DNA of 64,000 nucleotides from NCBI RefSeq assembly GCF_030733745.1, contig NZ_JASHIK010000001.1, positions 1 through 64,000 on the forward strand, written 5' to 3'. The translations under genes and the position numbers were made by a program. Source of the stretch: Stappia sp. MMSF_3263. GTDB taxonomy: Bacteria > Pseudomonadota > Alphaproteobacteria > Rhizobiales > Stappiaceae. This document shows positions 56,481-64,000 of this stretch, in pieces; the stretch's first letter is position 1; each line of letters begins with the position of its first letter. The notes under the pieces were generated by a model, which saw nothing but the letters and a program-made list of their open reading frames with translations, searched no databases and was not told the DNA's origin.

Positions 56481-56831
56481 ATGGGTGTCGACATACGGCC
56501 GTCGCAGGCTTTGCGGCTCTGGCACGACGTGACGATGTCGCTGGTGACCGACGGCGACAAGGATCTCACCTCAAGGCAGATGGCCATCCTGATGACCGTC
56601 TACCTCGAGCCGCCGCCACACACGGTTCGCGGGCTTGCCTCGCGCCTCGATGTCACCAAGCCGGTGATCACCCGTGCGCTCGACACGCTCGGTGCGATGA
56701 AACTGTTGTCGCGGCGGCGCGATGAGGCGGATCGGCGCAATGTCGTCGTCACCCGTACGGTTGCAGGGGCGCTCTACCTGGAACACATTGCCGATACGAT
56801 CGTCGCCAAGGCGGCCGAGATGCCACGCTGA
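56481..56831 (+). CDS. MarR family transcriptional regulator (short)
   Basis: A 116-residue winged-helix protein, shorter than the usual 140-160 residues. The HTH is HTVRGLASRLDVTKPVITRALDTLGAMKLLSR (residues 52-83, split), and the wing DEADRRNVVVTRT follows. The dimerisation helices at both ends are short. GTGAGGGG precedes the ATG. It lies 30 bases before an NlpC/P60 gene and may be co-transcribed with it. Target unknown. Confidence 0.82.
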   Translation: MGVDIRPSQALRLWHDVTMSLVTDGDKDLTSRQMAILMTVYLEPPPHTVRGLASRLDVTKPVITRALDTLGAMKLLSRRRDEADRRNVVVTRTVAGALYLEHIADTIVAKAAEMPR

Positions 56832-56860
56832 CACGCAAAAGGATCTGCAGGCAGTCACAC

Positions 56861-57760
56861 ATGGCCGGTACCGATTTTTCCTCTCTCGACAGACGCCTCC
56901 ACCCGGTGCGCCCGGACCTTGCCGCAACCCGCTATCGCGGCGTTGTGGATGCCTTGCGGTTCGCGGATCCGCTGGCAAAGCGGGTTGCGGCCGACAGCGT
57001 CGCTTTGCGCCGTGTTCCAGATGTGGCGTGTTCCATCGACACGGAGGCCCTTTCCGGCGAGGGCTTCGACGTCTACGAAACGCGCGCCGATGGCTGGTCC
57101 TGGGGGCAGTTGGCGACAGACGGGTATGTGGGCTATCTGCCGACGGAGGCGCTGGGAGATCCGGGCATAGCCCCGACTCACCGGGTCTGCGTGCCGCGCA
57201 GCTATCGCTACCCCGGAGCCGAGCTGAAGTCTCCCCCGCTTGGTCTGCTGTCGCTCGGCGCGCAGGTAACTGTCGTCGGCTCGGCAAAGACACGCGGGCT
57301 CGATTACGCCGTGCTCGCCGACGGCAGTGCCGTTGTCGCGCGGCACCTGTTGCCGCTCGGCAGCTTCGTCGGTGACTGGGTGTCGGTGGCCGAGGGACTG
57401 CTCGGCACGCCCTATCTGTGGGGCGGACGCACCACACTCGGCCTTGACTGTTCCGCTCTCGTCCAACTCGCCGCGGCCGAGGCCGGCATTGTCGTGCCGC
57501 GCGACAGCGACATGCAGGAGCGCGAGGCGGGGGTGGAACTGGACATGTCCGGCGGGTTGCCGGAACTGAGGCGCGGCGACCTCGTCTTCTGGAAAGGGCA
57601 TGTCGGCATCCTGCGTGACGCTGAAACACTGCTTCACGCCAACGGTTTTACCATGAGCGTCGCGAGCGAGCCGCTGGAGACAGCGGTGGCGCGGATCGCC
57701 TCGAGCGAATGGGGTGCCGTCACCGCCTGCCGCCGGTTGGGGGTGGTTCCTCCGGCCTGA
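56861..57760 (+). CDS. NlpC/P60 family peptidase with SH3-like domains
   Basis: A 299-residue cysteine peptidase acting on peptidoglycan-derived peptides. Two SH3-like segments (about residues 60-170, with GWSWGQLATDGYVGYLP) precede the NlpC/P60 domain (about 180-290): catalytic C197 in GLDCSALVQ, H247 in GHVGIL and a following polar residue near HANGF. No signal peptide is evident, so it probably works in the cytoplasm on recycled murein peptides. The nearby aminopeptidase gene fits this. Confidence 0.9.
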   Translation: MAGTDFSSLDRRLHPVRPDLAATRYRGVVDALRFADPLAKRVAADSVALRRVPDVACSIDTEALSGEGFDVYETRADGWSWGQLATDGYVGYLPTEALGDPGIAPTHRVCVPRSYRYPGAELKSPPLGLLSLGAQVTVVGSAKTRGLDYAVLADGSAVVARHLLPLGSFVGDWVSVAEGLLGTPYLWGGRTTLGLDCSALVQLAAAEAGIVVPRDSDMQEREAGVELDMSGGLPELRRGDLVFWKGHVGILRDAETLLHANGFTMSVASEPLETAVARIASSEWGAVTACRRLGVVPPA

Positions 57761-58106
57761 CCCTGGTGTGCCGGGCTATTCTGTTTTTCTGAAAGTTTTC
57801 CGCAGGCCTGCGTTTTGAGAATTTACTTGCTTTGCGGTATGCGTAATTACGCCGGAATTTCAAACTTCCCTAGCGTAGCAGGTATGCAGGGATCGCATTT
57901 GTCGTGAATCGTTTCATGTAATATATAAGCGATGACTTGGCGCGACGCTTTTGCCGCGCGACAATGACGGATCGACAAGCTGTTCGGGCAACGGTGTCCG
58001 AAAGCGCGCAATCCGCCTGAAATCAAACAACCACGGCTCTCCATCTGCGTTGTGAAAAACGCGATGGATTGCTTGTGCTGTTGTCCCTACGGATAGTCGC
58101 GAAATC
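57761..58106. other. intergenic region with two 12-bp palindromes
   Basis: About 345 bases, AT-richer than average. CGCAGGCCTGCG (57801-57812) and GCGTAATTACGC (57841-57852) are perfect palindromes 40 bases apart (start to start). A weak CCGGC/GCCGG stem before TGTTTTTCT (57752-57788) may terminate the NlpC/P60 transcript. No gene is credible here. The promoter of the receiver-like gene should lie in it. Confidence 0.45.
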
Positions 58107-58535
58107 ATGCTTCATGTCATTCCACGTGCCGTTTTTCTTCACGTTGAGGACAACGTCAACGACGCCCGCGTATTTCGTCAGGCGGTCGAGAGTGTCACCA
58201 GCAACATTCGCGTCCGGCGCGTTGCCTCGGCGGAGACCGCGCTTGAACTGATCGGCGGCGCCGGTGGTGAGGGCGGCCCGCCTTTCGACTGCGTCGTGAC
58301 GTCGCTGAGCCTGCCCGGCATGGGCGGTGGCGATCTCGCGCGGCGGCTGCGGCAGCGCTATGACAGCGCCACCCTGCCGCTTATCGGCATGACCCGGGAC
58401 ACTCCGGTCGGCAATGACGATCGGGGTTGGTTCGATGCGATCTACCAGAAATGCGAGACACCGCGCGGCCTGCGCGCGGCCGCTCAGGCTGCCGTCGACC
58501 TGTGGTTCTCCCAGGCCCGCCGCTTTCACTGCTGA
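58107..58535 (+). CDS. receiver-like domain protein lacking the phospho-acceptor aspartate
   Basis: A 142-residue stand-alone protein with the fold pattern of a response-regulator receiver. The acidic pair E14/D15 (HVEDNVND) is kept, and the loop CVVTSLSLPGMGG has Ser66 where the phospho-Asp should be. The conserved Lys is K115 in YQKCETP, but followed by Cys rather than Pro; LIGMTRD stands for the Thr/Ser strand. It therefore looks like a pseudo-receiver that cannot be phosphorylated in the normal way. No kinase gene adjoins it. Function unknown. Confidence 0.75.
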   Translation: MLHVIPRAVFLHVEDNVNDARVFRQAVESVTSNIRVRRVASAETALELIGGAGGEGGPPFDCVVTSLSLPGMGGGDLARRLRQRYDSATLPLIGMTRDTPVGNDDRGWFDAIYQKCETPRGLRAAAQAAVDLWFSQARRFHC

Positions 58536-58556
58536 ATGTCGCCGCATCCACCGGTT

Positions 58557-59501
58557 TCAATAGCCTGTTCCCGGGTCGACCCTGTTGCGCAAGACGCCCG
58601 TCGCCTCATAGGCAAGGATCTGTTCGGCGACATAATCCGAGATGGCCTCCGGATCGCTGTCGGCCGCCACATGCGGTGACACGACGACGTTCTCCATTTG
58701 CCAGAAAGGGCTCGTTGCCGGCAGCGGCTCCGTTTCGAAGACATCGAGGCTTGCCGCCTTCAGCGTACCGTCGCGAAGGGCCGCGGCAAGATCGTCCTCG
58801 ACCTGGCTGCCGCCACGCCCGGCATTGATGAACACCGGCCCGCCGAGCGCGCCGTCACGGGCGAGCCTGGCAAGAACCCGGCTGTTCACGAGACCAGTCG
58901 TCTGCGGTGTCAGCGGCAGCAGGTTGACCAGGATGTCGGTGCGCTGCAGGAAGACGTCCATCTCTTCCTCTCCGGCATAACAATCAATCCCTTCGATCTG
59001 CTTGCGTCCGCGCGCCCAGCCGGCGACATCGAAGCCGAGACCGGCGACCGCGCGCGCTGCGCGCTCGCCAAGTACGCCAAGCCCCATGATGCCGACACGG
59101 ACACTACGGGCCGCAGGTTGAGGCAGGTCGCGCCAGACCCGCTCCCGCTGCTGGGCGGCATAGGCGAGATGCTGGCGATGGTGCAACAGCACCTGCAGCA
59201 CCACCCATTCGGCCATGCGTGCGGTCAGATCGGGGTCGACGACGCGCACCACGGGGACGCGAGGCAGTGCGGGCTGACCGAGCAGGTGGTCGACGCCTGC
59301 GCCAAGCGAAAAGATCACTTCGAGATTGGGGCAGGCGCTGAGTGCTTCCGCCGGCGCCTTCCAGGCGAGTGCGTAGCGGATATCTGATGCCTCGCCGATC
59401 GCGTCCGGCCACGTGCGGATGGCGCGGCCGGGCAGGCGGGCAGACAGGCGCGTGGCCCAGGGCGCGGGGTCCCAGCCCTTGACGGCGACGAGCAGGCTCA
59501 T
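58557..59501 (-). CDS. ghrA: glyoxylate/hydroxypyruvate reductase A
   Basis: A 314-residue D-2-hydroxyacid dehydrogenase that reduces glyoxylate and hydroxypyruvate with NADPH. The NAD-binding domain has VGIMGLGVLGERAA, the substrate Arg lies in INAGRGGSQVEDD, and the catalytic His in VVVSPHVAADS. FSLGAGVDHLL and the absence of a C-terminal ACT domain place it in the GhrA branch. GGGAGGA eight bases before the ATG at 59501 sets the start. Confidence 0.92.
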   Translation of the reverse strand: MSLLVAVKGWDPAPWATRLSARLPGRAIRTWPDAIGEASDIRYALAWKAPAEALSACPNLEVIFSLGAGVDHLLGQPALPRVPVVRVVDPDLTARMAEWVVLQVLLHHRQHLAYAAQQRERVWRDLPQPAARSVRVGIMGLGVLGERAARAVAGLGFDVAGWARGRKQIEGIDCYAGEEEMDVFLQRTDILVNLLPLTPQTTGLVNSRVLARLARDGALGGPVFINAGRGGSQVEDDLAAALRDGTLKAASLDVFETEPLPATSPFWQMENVVVSPHVAADSDPEAISDYVAEQILAYEATGVLRNRVDPGTGY

Positions 59502-59712
59502 GCGGCGATCCTCCCGGTGGTCGTGCGATCGATTTTCGCCCGTCATACCGGCCTTCGCACCTTGACGCAAAGATGACGGGCTGACCGGCGACGTCGACGG
59601 CGGATTGCGCGGGAAGGTGATGCAATCTAGAATAGGCATATTGTAACCGTTTATTGTGTGCTGGCCGCAGGACGCATCATTCCAGGATGCTCCGGCATGA
59701 GGAGGGGCTGTC

Positions 59713-60039
59713 ATGAAAGTTGGCGATGTAAAGGACGTGGTGGCCTGGGTGAACGCAATGCCGGGACCGGGCAGTGCCCCGACATTGCACGTGACCGGCA
59801 AGGTCACCGCGCCGACGCCCTGTTACGAGGTGCTGGCCGAGTTCGACGGCTTCGACAAATCGAACCCGCCGGTCTATCGAGTGAAGGTCCTGCTCAGTGA
59901 GCGGCCAGGTCTTTGCCCGCAGGTTTTGACCGACAAGGAGTTCCATTATGTGGAGCGCAATTATGCCGGAAATTCCAAGCAGTTGAGTGTGCTGTCCGAC
60001 ACGGACAGCAAGACGGTCGACATCCAGACTGTCAGCTGA
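59713..60039 (+). CDS. hypothetical protein, 108 residues
   Basis: I do not recognise a family. The ATG follows GAGGAGGGG, a good ribosome site. The protein is short, without a signal peptide or membrane helix, and its alternating pattern (TLHVTGKVTA, VYRVKVLLSE, KQLSVLSDT) suggests a small beta-sheet domain. Two cysteines occur in TPCYEV and GLCPQV. Codon use looks like that of neighbours. It is divergent from ghrA and converges on rmuC. Real by ribosome site and composition, function unknown. Confidence 0.65.
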   Translation: MKVGDVKDVVAWVNAMPGPGSAPTLHVTGKVTAPTPCYEVLAEFDGFDKSNPPVYRVKVLLSERPGLCPQVLTDKEFHYVERNYAGNSKQLSVLSDTDSKTVDIQTVS

Positions 60040-60078
60040 TGCAGCCACACGCGGGCGTCACGCGGTCCTGATCCTGGC

Positions 60079-61353
60079 TCAGAACAGTTCCGGATCTTCT
60101 GCCACAGTGCGTCGCGGGACGGGAAAGACGCGGGTGGATTCCCTTGTTTCATGATGCGGTCCGGTACCGTTTCCGTTGGTGCCGCTGGTTCCTGCCGGGG
60201 CCTGGTGATCGGTATCGGGGGCCGCGCGCGGTGGAGCGAGGTCGAGTTCGCCGATGCTGCGGCCGCGCTTGCCGATCTTGTCGGACGAGATGAGGATCTG
60301 CTCGATGTCGCGGCCCGCCTGGCCGAAATGCTGCTGCAGCTTGCGCACGCGCTCGTCCAGCCGGTCGACATCGGCGACAAGATGCGCCACCTCCGCCTGG
60401 ATCCGGTGCGCCTCCTCGCGCATCCGGGCATCGCGCAGCACCGACTGAACCACCTGGATCGAGAGCAGAAGCAGCGATGGTGACACGATCACGACGCGCA
60501 GCCGGTGGGCACGCTGGACGATATCGCCGAATGTCTCGTGGATTTCGGCAAAGACGCTTTCCGATGGCACGAACATGAAAGCCGTGTCCTGGGTCTCACC
60601 CGGGATCAGGTAGCGTTCCTTGATGTCGGCGAGATGCTTGCCTATGTCGCGGCGGAACCGGGCTGCGGCCTGCTTCAGGGCTTCCGGGTCCTGCGCGGCG
60701 CGCAGGTCGTTATGCGCCTCCAGCGGGAACTTGGCATCGATGACGAGCGGTGCCGCACCGTTGGGCAGGTGGATCAGGCAATCCGGCCGACTGCCGGTGG
60801 ACAGCGTCGCCTGGAAACTGTAGCCGCCCGGCGCCAGGGCGTCCTGGATGATCGCCTCCATCCGCCCCTGGCCGAAGGCGCCGCGGCTCTGCTTGTTGGA
60901 GAGGATCGCCTGCAGCGCACCGACCTGTCCGGAAAGGTCGCGGATCGTGGTCTGCGCCCGGTCGATGACGGCGAGCCGCTCGTGCAGGTGGCGCAAGCCG
61001 TCATGGGTGCGCTTGGTCGTGTCGGCCATCGACTGGCCGAGCTTGTGGCTCATCCCGTCGATCCGCTCGTTGACCGCGCGCATCAGGTCGCCCTGCCGTG
61101 TGCCGAAGACCTCCACCATGGTCTGCATGCGGCCGGTCATTTCCGATTGAACCTTGAGCAGGTCGGAGATCCGCGCTTCCAGCTCGCGTGCCTGTTTCTC
61201 GGCGCGCCACTCGGCCAGCCGGCGCGCGCGCGCCTGCCGCGCCGCGCCCAGCACGCTGACAAAGAACAGCAGCAAGGCGAGGGCGCCGAAGGCGGCGACG
61301 CCCTCCCCCAGCGTTACCGGGCGCCCGGCAATGTGAAACAGAATCGCATTCAT
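60079..61353 (-). CDS. rmuC: DNA recombination protein RmuC
   Basis: A 424-residue protein with an N-terminal membrane helix (about residues 18-38), a long coiled coil (about 45-140) and the RmuC nuclease-like domain, with [32 protein letters not shown] and [15 protein letters not shown]. The C-terminal 60 residues are disordered and Gly/Pro/Thr-rich. It is thought to limit inversions between short repeats. It sits upstream and divergent of def, a common alphaproteobacterial arrangement. Confidence 0.94.
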   Translation of the reverse strand: MNAILFHIAGRPVTLGEGVAAFGALALLLFFVSVLGAARQARARRLAEWRAEKQARELEARISDLLKVQSEMTGRMQTMVEVFGTRQGDLMRAVNERIDGMSHKLGQSMADTTKRTHDGLRHLHERLAVIDRAQTTIRDLSGQVGALQAILSNKQSRGAFGQGRMEAIIQDALAPGGYSFQATLSTGSRPDCLIHLPNGAAPLVIDAKFPLEAHNDLRAAQDPEALKQAAARFRRDIGKHLADIKERYLIPGETQDTAFMFVPSESVFAEIHETFGDIVQRAHRLRVVIVSPSLLLLSIQVVQSVLRDARMREEAHRIQAEVAHLVADVDRLDERVRKLQQHFGQAGRDIEQILISSDKIGKRGRSIGELDLAPPRAAPDTDHQAPAGTSGTNGNGTGPHHETRESTRVFPVPRRTVAEDPELF

Positions 61354-61482
61354 GGAAACAAAGATAGAACATTTGAGCGAAGCGGGAAATGGTGCCGCCG
61401 GCTGTCATCACACAGGCACCGCACCGCCGCAGGAGGGCACGCCTGCGTTGACGCGGCCCGAGTTCTCCAATATCTGAGCCTC

Positions 61483-62001
61483 ATGACGAAGCGTGACATC
61501 CTGATCCTGCCCGACCCGAAGCTACGCCTGGTGAGCGAACCTGTGGCGCGTGTTGACGATGCCGTGCGCCAGCTTGCCGACGACATGCTGGACACGATGT
61601 ATGCCGCACCGGGCATCGGGCTTGCCGCGATCCAGATCGGTGTGCCGAGCCGCATCCTGGTGGTCGACGTTGCACGCGAGGGCGAGGAGCCCGCACCTCT
61701 GGTGGTGATCAATCCGGAAATTGTCTGGGCTTCCGAGGAGCACTCCGTCTACCAGGAAGGATGCCTGTCGATCCCCGAGTATTACGAGGACGTGGAACGT
61801 CCAGAGAAGATCGGCTTGCGTTTTCTCGACAGGAACGGAGCCGAGCGGGAGATCGAGGCCGACGGTCTTCTCTCAACCTGCCTGCAGCACGAGATCGATC
61901 ACCTCAACGGCGTGCTCTTCATCGACCATATCTCGCGGCTGAAGCGAGGCCGGGTCCTGCGCAAGTTCCAGAAGCAGGCGCGTCAGTCGGAGAAGGCCTG
62001 A
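61483..62001 (+). CDS. def: peptide deformylase
   Basis: A 172-residue iron enzyme that removes the formyl group from new proteins. Motif I is [10 protein letters not shown], motif II EGCLSIP (metal Cys) and motif [12 protein letters not shown] with the two His ligands and catalytic Glu. The start [15 protein letters not shown] at 61483 is the conserved N-terminus; the ribosome site is weak. It shares the fmt neighbourhood, as usual, but with the MarC-family gene between them. Confidence 0.96.
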   Translation: MTKRDILILPDPKLRLVSEPVARVDDAVRQLADDMLDTMYAAPGIGLAAIQIGVPSRILVVDVAREGEEPAPLVVINPEIVWASEEHSVYQEGCLSIPEYYEDVERPEKIGLRFLDRNGAEREIEADGLLSTCLQHEIDHLNGVLFIDHISRLKRGRVLRKFQKQARQSEKA

Positions 62002-62034
62002 CGTCGAGCCAACCTGCGGACGGGAGCGAGACGC

Positions 62035-62667
62035 ATGGACATCCCCTTTTTCCTCAAGGCCTTCGCGGCGCTGTTTGCGATCATGAGCCCGATTGCGAAC
62101 CTGCCGGTCTTTCTCGCGCTGACCGACGATCGCGATGCCGCCGGCAAGCGCTCGGTGGCGGTCACGGTGGCGGTGGCGCTGTGTGTCGGCGCGGCGGTCG
62201 TCTTCGTCGGCGGCGAGGCCATCCTGGCGCTGTTCGGCATCAGCATCGACGGGTTCCGCCTTGCCGGCGGACTGCTCATTCTCTTCATTGCGCTGTCGAT
62301 GCTGCATGGCGGCGAGAGCGCGGCCCATGCCGGCTCCGATGCGGAGAAGGAACATCACCGGTCGGTGGACAATCCGGGTATCTATCCGCTGGCCGTGCCG
62401 ATGCTGCTCGGCCCCGGATCGATTTCCACCATCGTTATCTTCCGGGAACAGGCGCGGGAGCCGGGGCAGGAGATCGCCCTGATCGCCGCGCTCGCAACGA
62501 TCGTGGTCCTGCTCGGCGTGACGTTTCTCGCCGCCCCCTTGCTGTCGCGCCTGCTCGGCCGCACCGCGGTCAGCATCATGAGCCGGCTGATGGGCATGCT
62601 TCTGGCGGCTATTGCCATGGAGATGATGGTGGCGAGCCTCAAGGTTCTGCTGCCGGGGCTGGCATGA
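62035..62667 (+). CDS. MarC family integral membrane protein
   Basis: A 210-residue inner-membrane protein with six hydrophobic helices. [14 protein letters not shown] at the start of helix 1, [17 protein letters not shown] and [16 protein letters not shown] match the UPF0056/MarC family. It was once linked to antibiotic resistance, without confirmation; the function remains open. It lies 33 bases after def and 43 before fmt on the same strand, so it is probably in that operon. Confidence 0.9.
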   Translation: MDIPFFLKAFAALFAIMSPIANLPVFLALTDDRDAAGKRSVAVTVAVALCVGAAVVFVGGEAILALFGISIDGFRLAGGLLILFIALSMLHGGESAAHAGSDAEKEHHRSVDNPGIYPLAVPMLLGPGSISTIVIFREQAREPGQEIALIAALATIVVLLGVTFLAAPLLSRLLGRTAVSIMSRLMGMLLAAIAMEMMVASLKVLLPGLA

Positions 62668-62710
62668 TGCGGCAATGTCAACAAAGCGACCGGCAACTGA
62701 AGGACAAGCC

Positions 62711-63664
62711 ATGAGCCTGCGTATCGTCTTCATGGGAACGCCGGAATTCTCCGTTCCGACCTTGATGGAGATCGTCGGCCAGGGGCACGATGTCGTCGCA
62801 TGCTACACCCAGCCACCGCGCAAGGCGGGCCGCGGCATGGATGAGCGCCGCTCGCCGGTCCACGAGGCGGCCGAGACGCTTGGTATCGAGGTGCGCGCAC
62901 CCGCCTCGCTGAAAGGCGAGGGAGAGCGTGCCGCACTCGCCGACCTTGCCCCCGATGTCGCCGTCGTGGTCGCCTACGGGCTGCTGCTGCCGCAGGCTGT
63001 GCTCGACATCCCCGTCCATGGCTGCCTCAACCTGCATGCCTCGCTGTTGCCGCGCTGGCGCGGAGCCGCTCCCATCAACCGGGCGATCATGGCGGGTGAT
63101 AAGGAGACCGGCATTGAGGTGATGCGGATGGAAGCCGGTCTCGACACCGGTCCCGTCTATATGGCCGAGAAGGTTGCCATCGACGAGGCGATGACGGCGG
63201 GCGAGCTGCATGACCACCTGTCGGTGCTCGGCGCTGACCTGATGGTACGCGCGCTTGCCGCCCTGCCGCGCGGCGGCCTTGTGCCGATACCACAGGCGAA
63301 AGAAGGTGTCACATATGCGCGCAAGCTCGACAAGGCCGAGACCAGGATCGACTGGTCGCGGCCGGCGCGCGAGGTGCATGACCATGTTCGCGGTCTCTCG
63401 CCTTTTCCCGGCGCCTGGTGCGAGATCGCCATCGGCGGACGCAACGAGCGGGTCAAGGTCCTGCGCAGTTCTTGTGCCGATGCCGTGGCGGCGGCCGCGC
63501 CGGGCACGCTGCTCGACGCGGATGCGGCGGAGGGATTGCTGGTCGCTTGCGGTGATGGCGGCGCGTTGCGGTTGGTGCAGTTGCAGCGGGCCGGCAAGAA
63601 GGCGATGCCGGCGGCCGAGTTCCAGCGCGGTGCCCAGCTCGCTGTCGGCGCCTGCCTGTCCTGA
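62711..63664 (+). CDS. fmt: methionyl-tRNA formyltransferase
   Basis: A 317-residue enzyme that formylates initiator Met-tRNA with 10-formyl-tetrahydrofolate. [14 protein letters not shown] opens the catalytic domain; [20 protein letters not shown] holds the catalytic Asn/His region with the SLLPRWRG folate signature. The C-terminal OB-like domain (from about residue 205) binds tRNA. AAGGACAAGCC precedes the ATG at 62711; an in-frame start at 62675 is less likely. Together with def it brackets the formyl cycle. Confidence 0.96.
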   Translation: MSLRIVFMGTPEFSVPTLMEIVGQGHDVVACYTQPPRKAGRGMDERRSPVHEAAETLGIEVRAPASLKGEGERAALADLAPDVAVVVAYGLLLPQAVLDIPVHGCLNLHASLLPRWRGAAPINRAIMAGDKETGIEVMRMEAGLDTGPVYMAEKVAIDEAMTAGELHDHLSVLGADLMVRALAALPRGGLVPIPQAKEGVTYARKLDKAETRIDWSRPAREVHDHVRGLSPFPGAWCEIAIGGRNERVKVLRSSCADAVAAAAPGTLLDADAAEGLLVACGDGGALRLVQLQRAGKKAMPAAEFQRGAQLAVGACLS

Positions 63665-63777
63665 TCCCGGCCGGCATGGCGTCGCCAAGCCCACGGCCGG
63701 CGGTCTATGATGTGCAAACGAACCGAAAACGATCGAAGCAACCGCTGTGGCCATAGCGCAAAACGGAACGCCCCGAC

Positions 63778-64000
63778 ATGACCCATCCCGCGCTTGAACC
63801 CGAGATCCGCCCGGCCACGCCTGCCGATGAGGCGGACATTTCCCTGGTCACCGCCACCGCCTTCGGCGACGAGGCGGAAGCGCGACTCGTCCGTGAGCTT
63901 CGTTCCTGCGGCGCGTTGGTCCTGGAGCGCGTCGCTGTCGACCGTGACGGCCGCGTGGTCGGCCATGTCGCCTTCTCCCGCGTGACCGGAGCCGGGGCCG
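63778..64000 (+). CDS. GNAT family N-acetyltransferase (partial, runs off the window)
   Basis: The first 74 codons of a gene that continues past the end. The start MTHPALEPEIRPATPADEADISLV and the following AFGDEAEARLVRELR and VAVDRDGRVVGHVAFSRV fit the N-terminal half of YhbS-like GNAT acetyltransferases, up to the strand before the acetyl-CoA loop. The acetyl-CoA site itself lies outside the window. Substrate unknown. Confidence 0.8.
   Translation, partial: MTHPALEPEIRPATPADEADISLVTATAFGDEAEARLVRELRSCGALVLERVAVDRDGRVVGHVAFSRVTGAGA

Overview
The window is about 64 kb of GC-rich, densely coding chromosomal DNA from an alphaproteobacterium, most likely a member of the Hyphomicrobiales (Rhizobiales). 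This rests on the CpaA-F/TadB-D pilus locus in its alphaproteobacterial order, a PutA without a DNA-binding domain that is divergent from a PutR-type Lrp regulator, the def/fmt neighbourhood, and the general codon style. A Stappiaceae-like genus is a guess, not a demonstration. I see no rRNA, tRNA, CRISPR array, insertion sequence, phage or integrase gene, so this looks like ordinary core and semi-core chromosome.

Layout. 1-1.1 kb holds the end of a molybdenum hydroxylase operon (large-subunit tail, then the FAD subunit), closed by a two-way terminator. 1.2-7.4 kb has three consecutive methyl-accepting chemotaxis proteins on the minus strand, each with a different sensor domain. 7.9-8.7 kb has bacterioferritin-associated ferredoxin and bacterioferritin, overlapping. 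8.7-12.3 kb encodes a YnjBCD-like ABC importer. 12.4-16.2 kb is the proline catabolism pair putR/putA with a good candidate operator between them. 16.2-21.2 kb is a minus-strand group: DUF1194 protein, mgsA, glk, hrpB.

21.8-35.9 kb is the metabolic centrepiece: a 14-kb plus-strand cluster for nucleoside uptake and salvage. It starts with a SorC-type regulator, then two paralogous BMP-family nucleoside-binding proteins, one double ATPase and two permeases (NupABC/YufOPQ type). These are followed by cytidine deaminase, purine nucleoside phosphorylase, deoC, deoA, deoB, a PhyH-family iron/2-oxoglutarate dioxygenase, adenosine deaminase and uracil phosphoribosyltransferase, and a terminator. Imported nucleosides would be deaminated, phosphorolysed to base plus (deoxy)ribose-1-phosphate, isomerised by DeoB and cleaved by DeoC; uracil is recovered by Upp. 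The dioxygenase is the part without an obvious place in this pathway.

36-42.5 kb is a mixed metabolic stretch: an SDR oxidoreductase, ribokinase, a retropepsin-like protease, aldose 1-epimerase coupled to a histone-deacetylase-fold amidohydrolase, a HAD phosphatase and an orphan PhnD-like binding protein. 42.5-54.8 kb is a full Flp/Tad pilus locus: two TadE-like pseudopilins and a CpaC-N-like protein on the minus strand, then flp, cpaABCDEF, tadB and tadC on the plus strand, and tadD convergent at the end. 55-64 kb carries an M17 leucyl aminopeptidase, a MarR regulator, an NlpC/P60 peptidase, a receiver-like protein without its phospho-acceptor aspartate, ghrA, a small unknown protein, rmuC, def, a MarC family protein, fmt and the start of a GNAT acetyltransferase.

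The points most worth following are the PhyH dioxygenase inside the nucleoside operon, the duplicated nucleoside-binding protein, the degenerate receiver with its palindromic upstream region, and the inverted repeat between putR and putA. I found no clearly new multi-gene defence or mobile system here.
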